This document shows positions 63,163 to 64,000 of a stretch of 64,000 bases of DNA, piece after piece. Made by a program: the position numbers and the translations under genes. Origin of the DNA: Delphinus delphis (lineage: Eukaryota; Chordata; Mammalia; Artiodactyla; Delphinidae); contig NW_027192671.1 of assembly GCF_949987515.2 (NCBI RefSeq), forward strand, positions 806,001 to 870,000, given 5' to 3'. A model generated the notes under the pieces. The model worked only from the letters and a program-made list of their open reading frames with translations, did no database searches and had not been told where the DNA came from. Positions within the stretch are counted from its first letter, which is position 1, and each line of letters starts with the position of its first letter.

Positions 63163-64000
63163 TTGGCCAAAAAGGGCGTATGCGTTTTTTCCTGAATATA
63201 TTCAGGAAAAAACGCATACGCCCTTTTTGGCCAACCAAGCAAGCTTGCAAAGGAAATCTGCACTACAATGAAGTCTCACTTCCCCCTGGTCAAAAGGGCC
63301 ATCTGAAAAAAGTGTAAAATCCAGAAAGGCAGGACAGGCCATGGAGAACTGGGAGCCTTGTTATGCTGATGGGCGGGATGTAAATTGCCAACAACCACTC
63401 GGGAGAAGTGTATGGTGTTTCCTGAAACATCTAAAAACAAAGCAACAGAACCTAGGGCACTTCCACTTATGGTCCTATAGCTTAGGGAAATTAAAATCAA
63501 AAAGACACAGCCACCCCAAAGTTTGGAATGGCTCTGTTTACAAGAACCTCGTTTACAGTACAAGTTCAACATCGCAGAAAGTGAAAAATGGATAAAGAAG
63601 TTGTGGTATTTACGTACAAAGCAATATCACTCAGCAATGAAATCTGTGTCATCAGGCCCGTAGCATCATAATGAGTGGATTCAGGTACGATGATTCTAAC
63701 TGAAATAAGTCACACAGAAAGAGAAACATCATAAGATATCACTAATACACGGAATGTAAACTTGGCTACACAGGAACTGCATTCCAAAACAGAACAGGGT
63801 CTCAAATTTAGAAAACCAACTTATGCTTGCTTAAGGTGAAAGGTGAGTTGGGGTGCTGCATAAAACCAGAGATTGAAATGAGCACAGATAAAGTTCCTTA
63901 AGCCAAATATGGAATAGACAAGAGCTACTCCTTGCTCAACGAAATGGACACAAAACCCCATATTAAACGCCTAAGAATGCACCTGACTAGTAAGTATCGT
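63163..64000 (+). repeat. Satellite monomer, A/B hybrid, cut by window end
   Basis: Perfect palindrome (63163-63234). Copy of the hybrid monomer 52142, including ttacgtacaaagcaatatc and gtagcatcataatgag; the window ends in its L1 3' UTR part. Confidence 0.92.

Larger units (their letters stand above)
18890..64000 (+). repeat. Satellite array, right block (young, homogenised)
   Basis: Twenty-nine palindrome-anchored monomers run to the window end without interruption. Spacings are 1574-1580 bp except one of 1559 bp caused by a 20-bp palindrome deletion. All are in the same orientation as the left block. Higher-order organisation changes along the block: A/B dimers, class A runs and a seven-monomer unit, described separately. 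Confidence 0.95.

Noticed and set aside
18890..64000. CENP-B box (TTCG....A..CGGG) that would mark a functional centromere
   Set aside because: I scanned a representative monomer by eye in both directions, looking at sites such as ggttcggtgagc and tttcggccagctc; none fits the required spacing.
1..64000. CRISPR array or prokaryotic repeat system
   Set aside because: The repeat unit is about 1.58 kb with L1 content and the flanks hold mammalian L1 and ERV sequence; there are no short repeats with unique spacers.

Overview
Eukaryotic, mammalian, and most likely cetacean (odontocete, delphinoid type) heterochromatin. About 59 of the 64 kb is one family of head-to-tail tandem monomers, almost all 1,574-1,580 bp long and all in one orientation. 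From memory, this matches the common cetacean satellite in its ~1,579-bp form (described from killer whale by Widegren, Arnason and Akusjarvi, 1985), whose L1 origin was noted by Kapitonov, Holmquist and Jurka (1998). No database was searched. The L1 3' end found here is also of the type familiar from cetartiodactyls. I see no credible host protein-coding gene, tRNA, rRNA, CRISPR array or prokaryotic feature. The open frames in the repeats recur because the repeat recurs.

Monomer anatomy, with phase 0 set at the first base of the palindrome: (i) a 72-bp inverted repeat with no spacer, starting TTGGCCAAAAAGGGCG; (ii) about 820 bp of strongly diverged L1 3' end (end of ORF2 plus 3' UTR, sense on +); (iii) about 670 bp of sequence I cannot assign. 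Two monomer classes can be told apart about 435 bp after the palindrome start. Class A has ttacttacaaagcaatatc followed by cagcacaatgag. Class B has cttacgtacaatgcagtatc followed by cagcataatgag.

Layout: 1-9767 is a homogeneous satellite block whose last ~470 bp are suddenly divergent. 9768-14540 is a non-satellite island holding a 5'-truncated L1, GC-rich unassigned DNA with a 74-bp tandem duplication, and a decayed class I (gammaretrovirus-like) endogenous retrovirus with pol and env scraps and a 3' LTR. 14541-~18890 holds old, diverged satellite units of 1,730 and 1,749 bp that keep a ~167-bp segment absent from all the young ones. ~18890-64000 is the young homogenised array, with nested higher-order structure: a strict A/B dimer (3,157-3,158 bp) over 28.5-42.7 kb, a run of four near-identical class A monomers at 42.7-49 kb, and a seven-monomer (11,021 bp) unit whose second copy starts near 59.5 kb and itself contains a 3,134-bp dimer duplication.

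The interest of the window lies in satellite evolution: ancestral long monomers kept at an array edge, sharp homogenisation borders, nested unequal exchange, and a near-perfect 72-bp cruciform-capable palindrome in every monomer. I found no new protein-based system.
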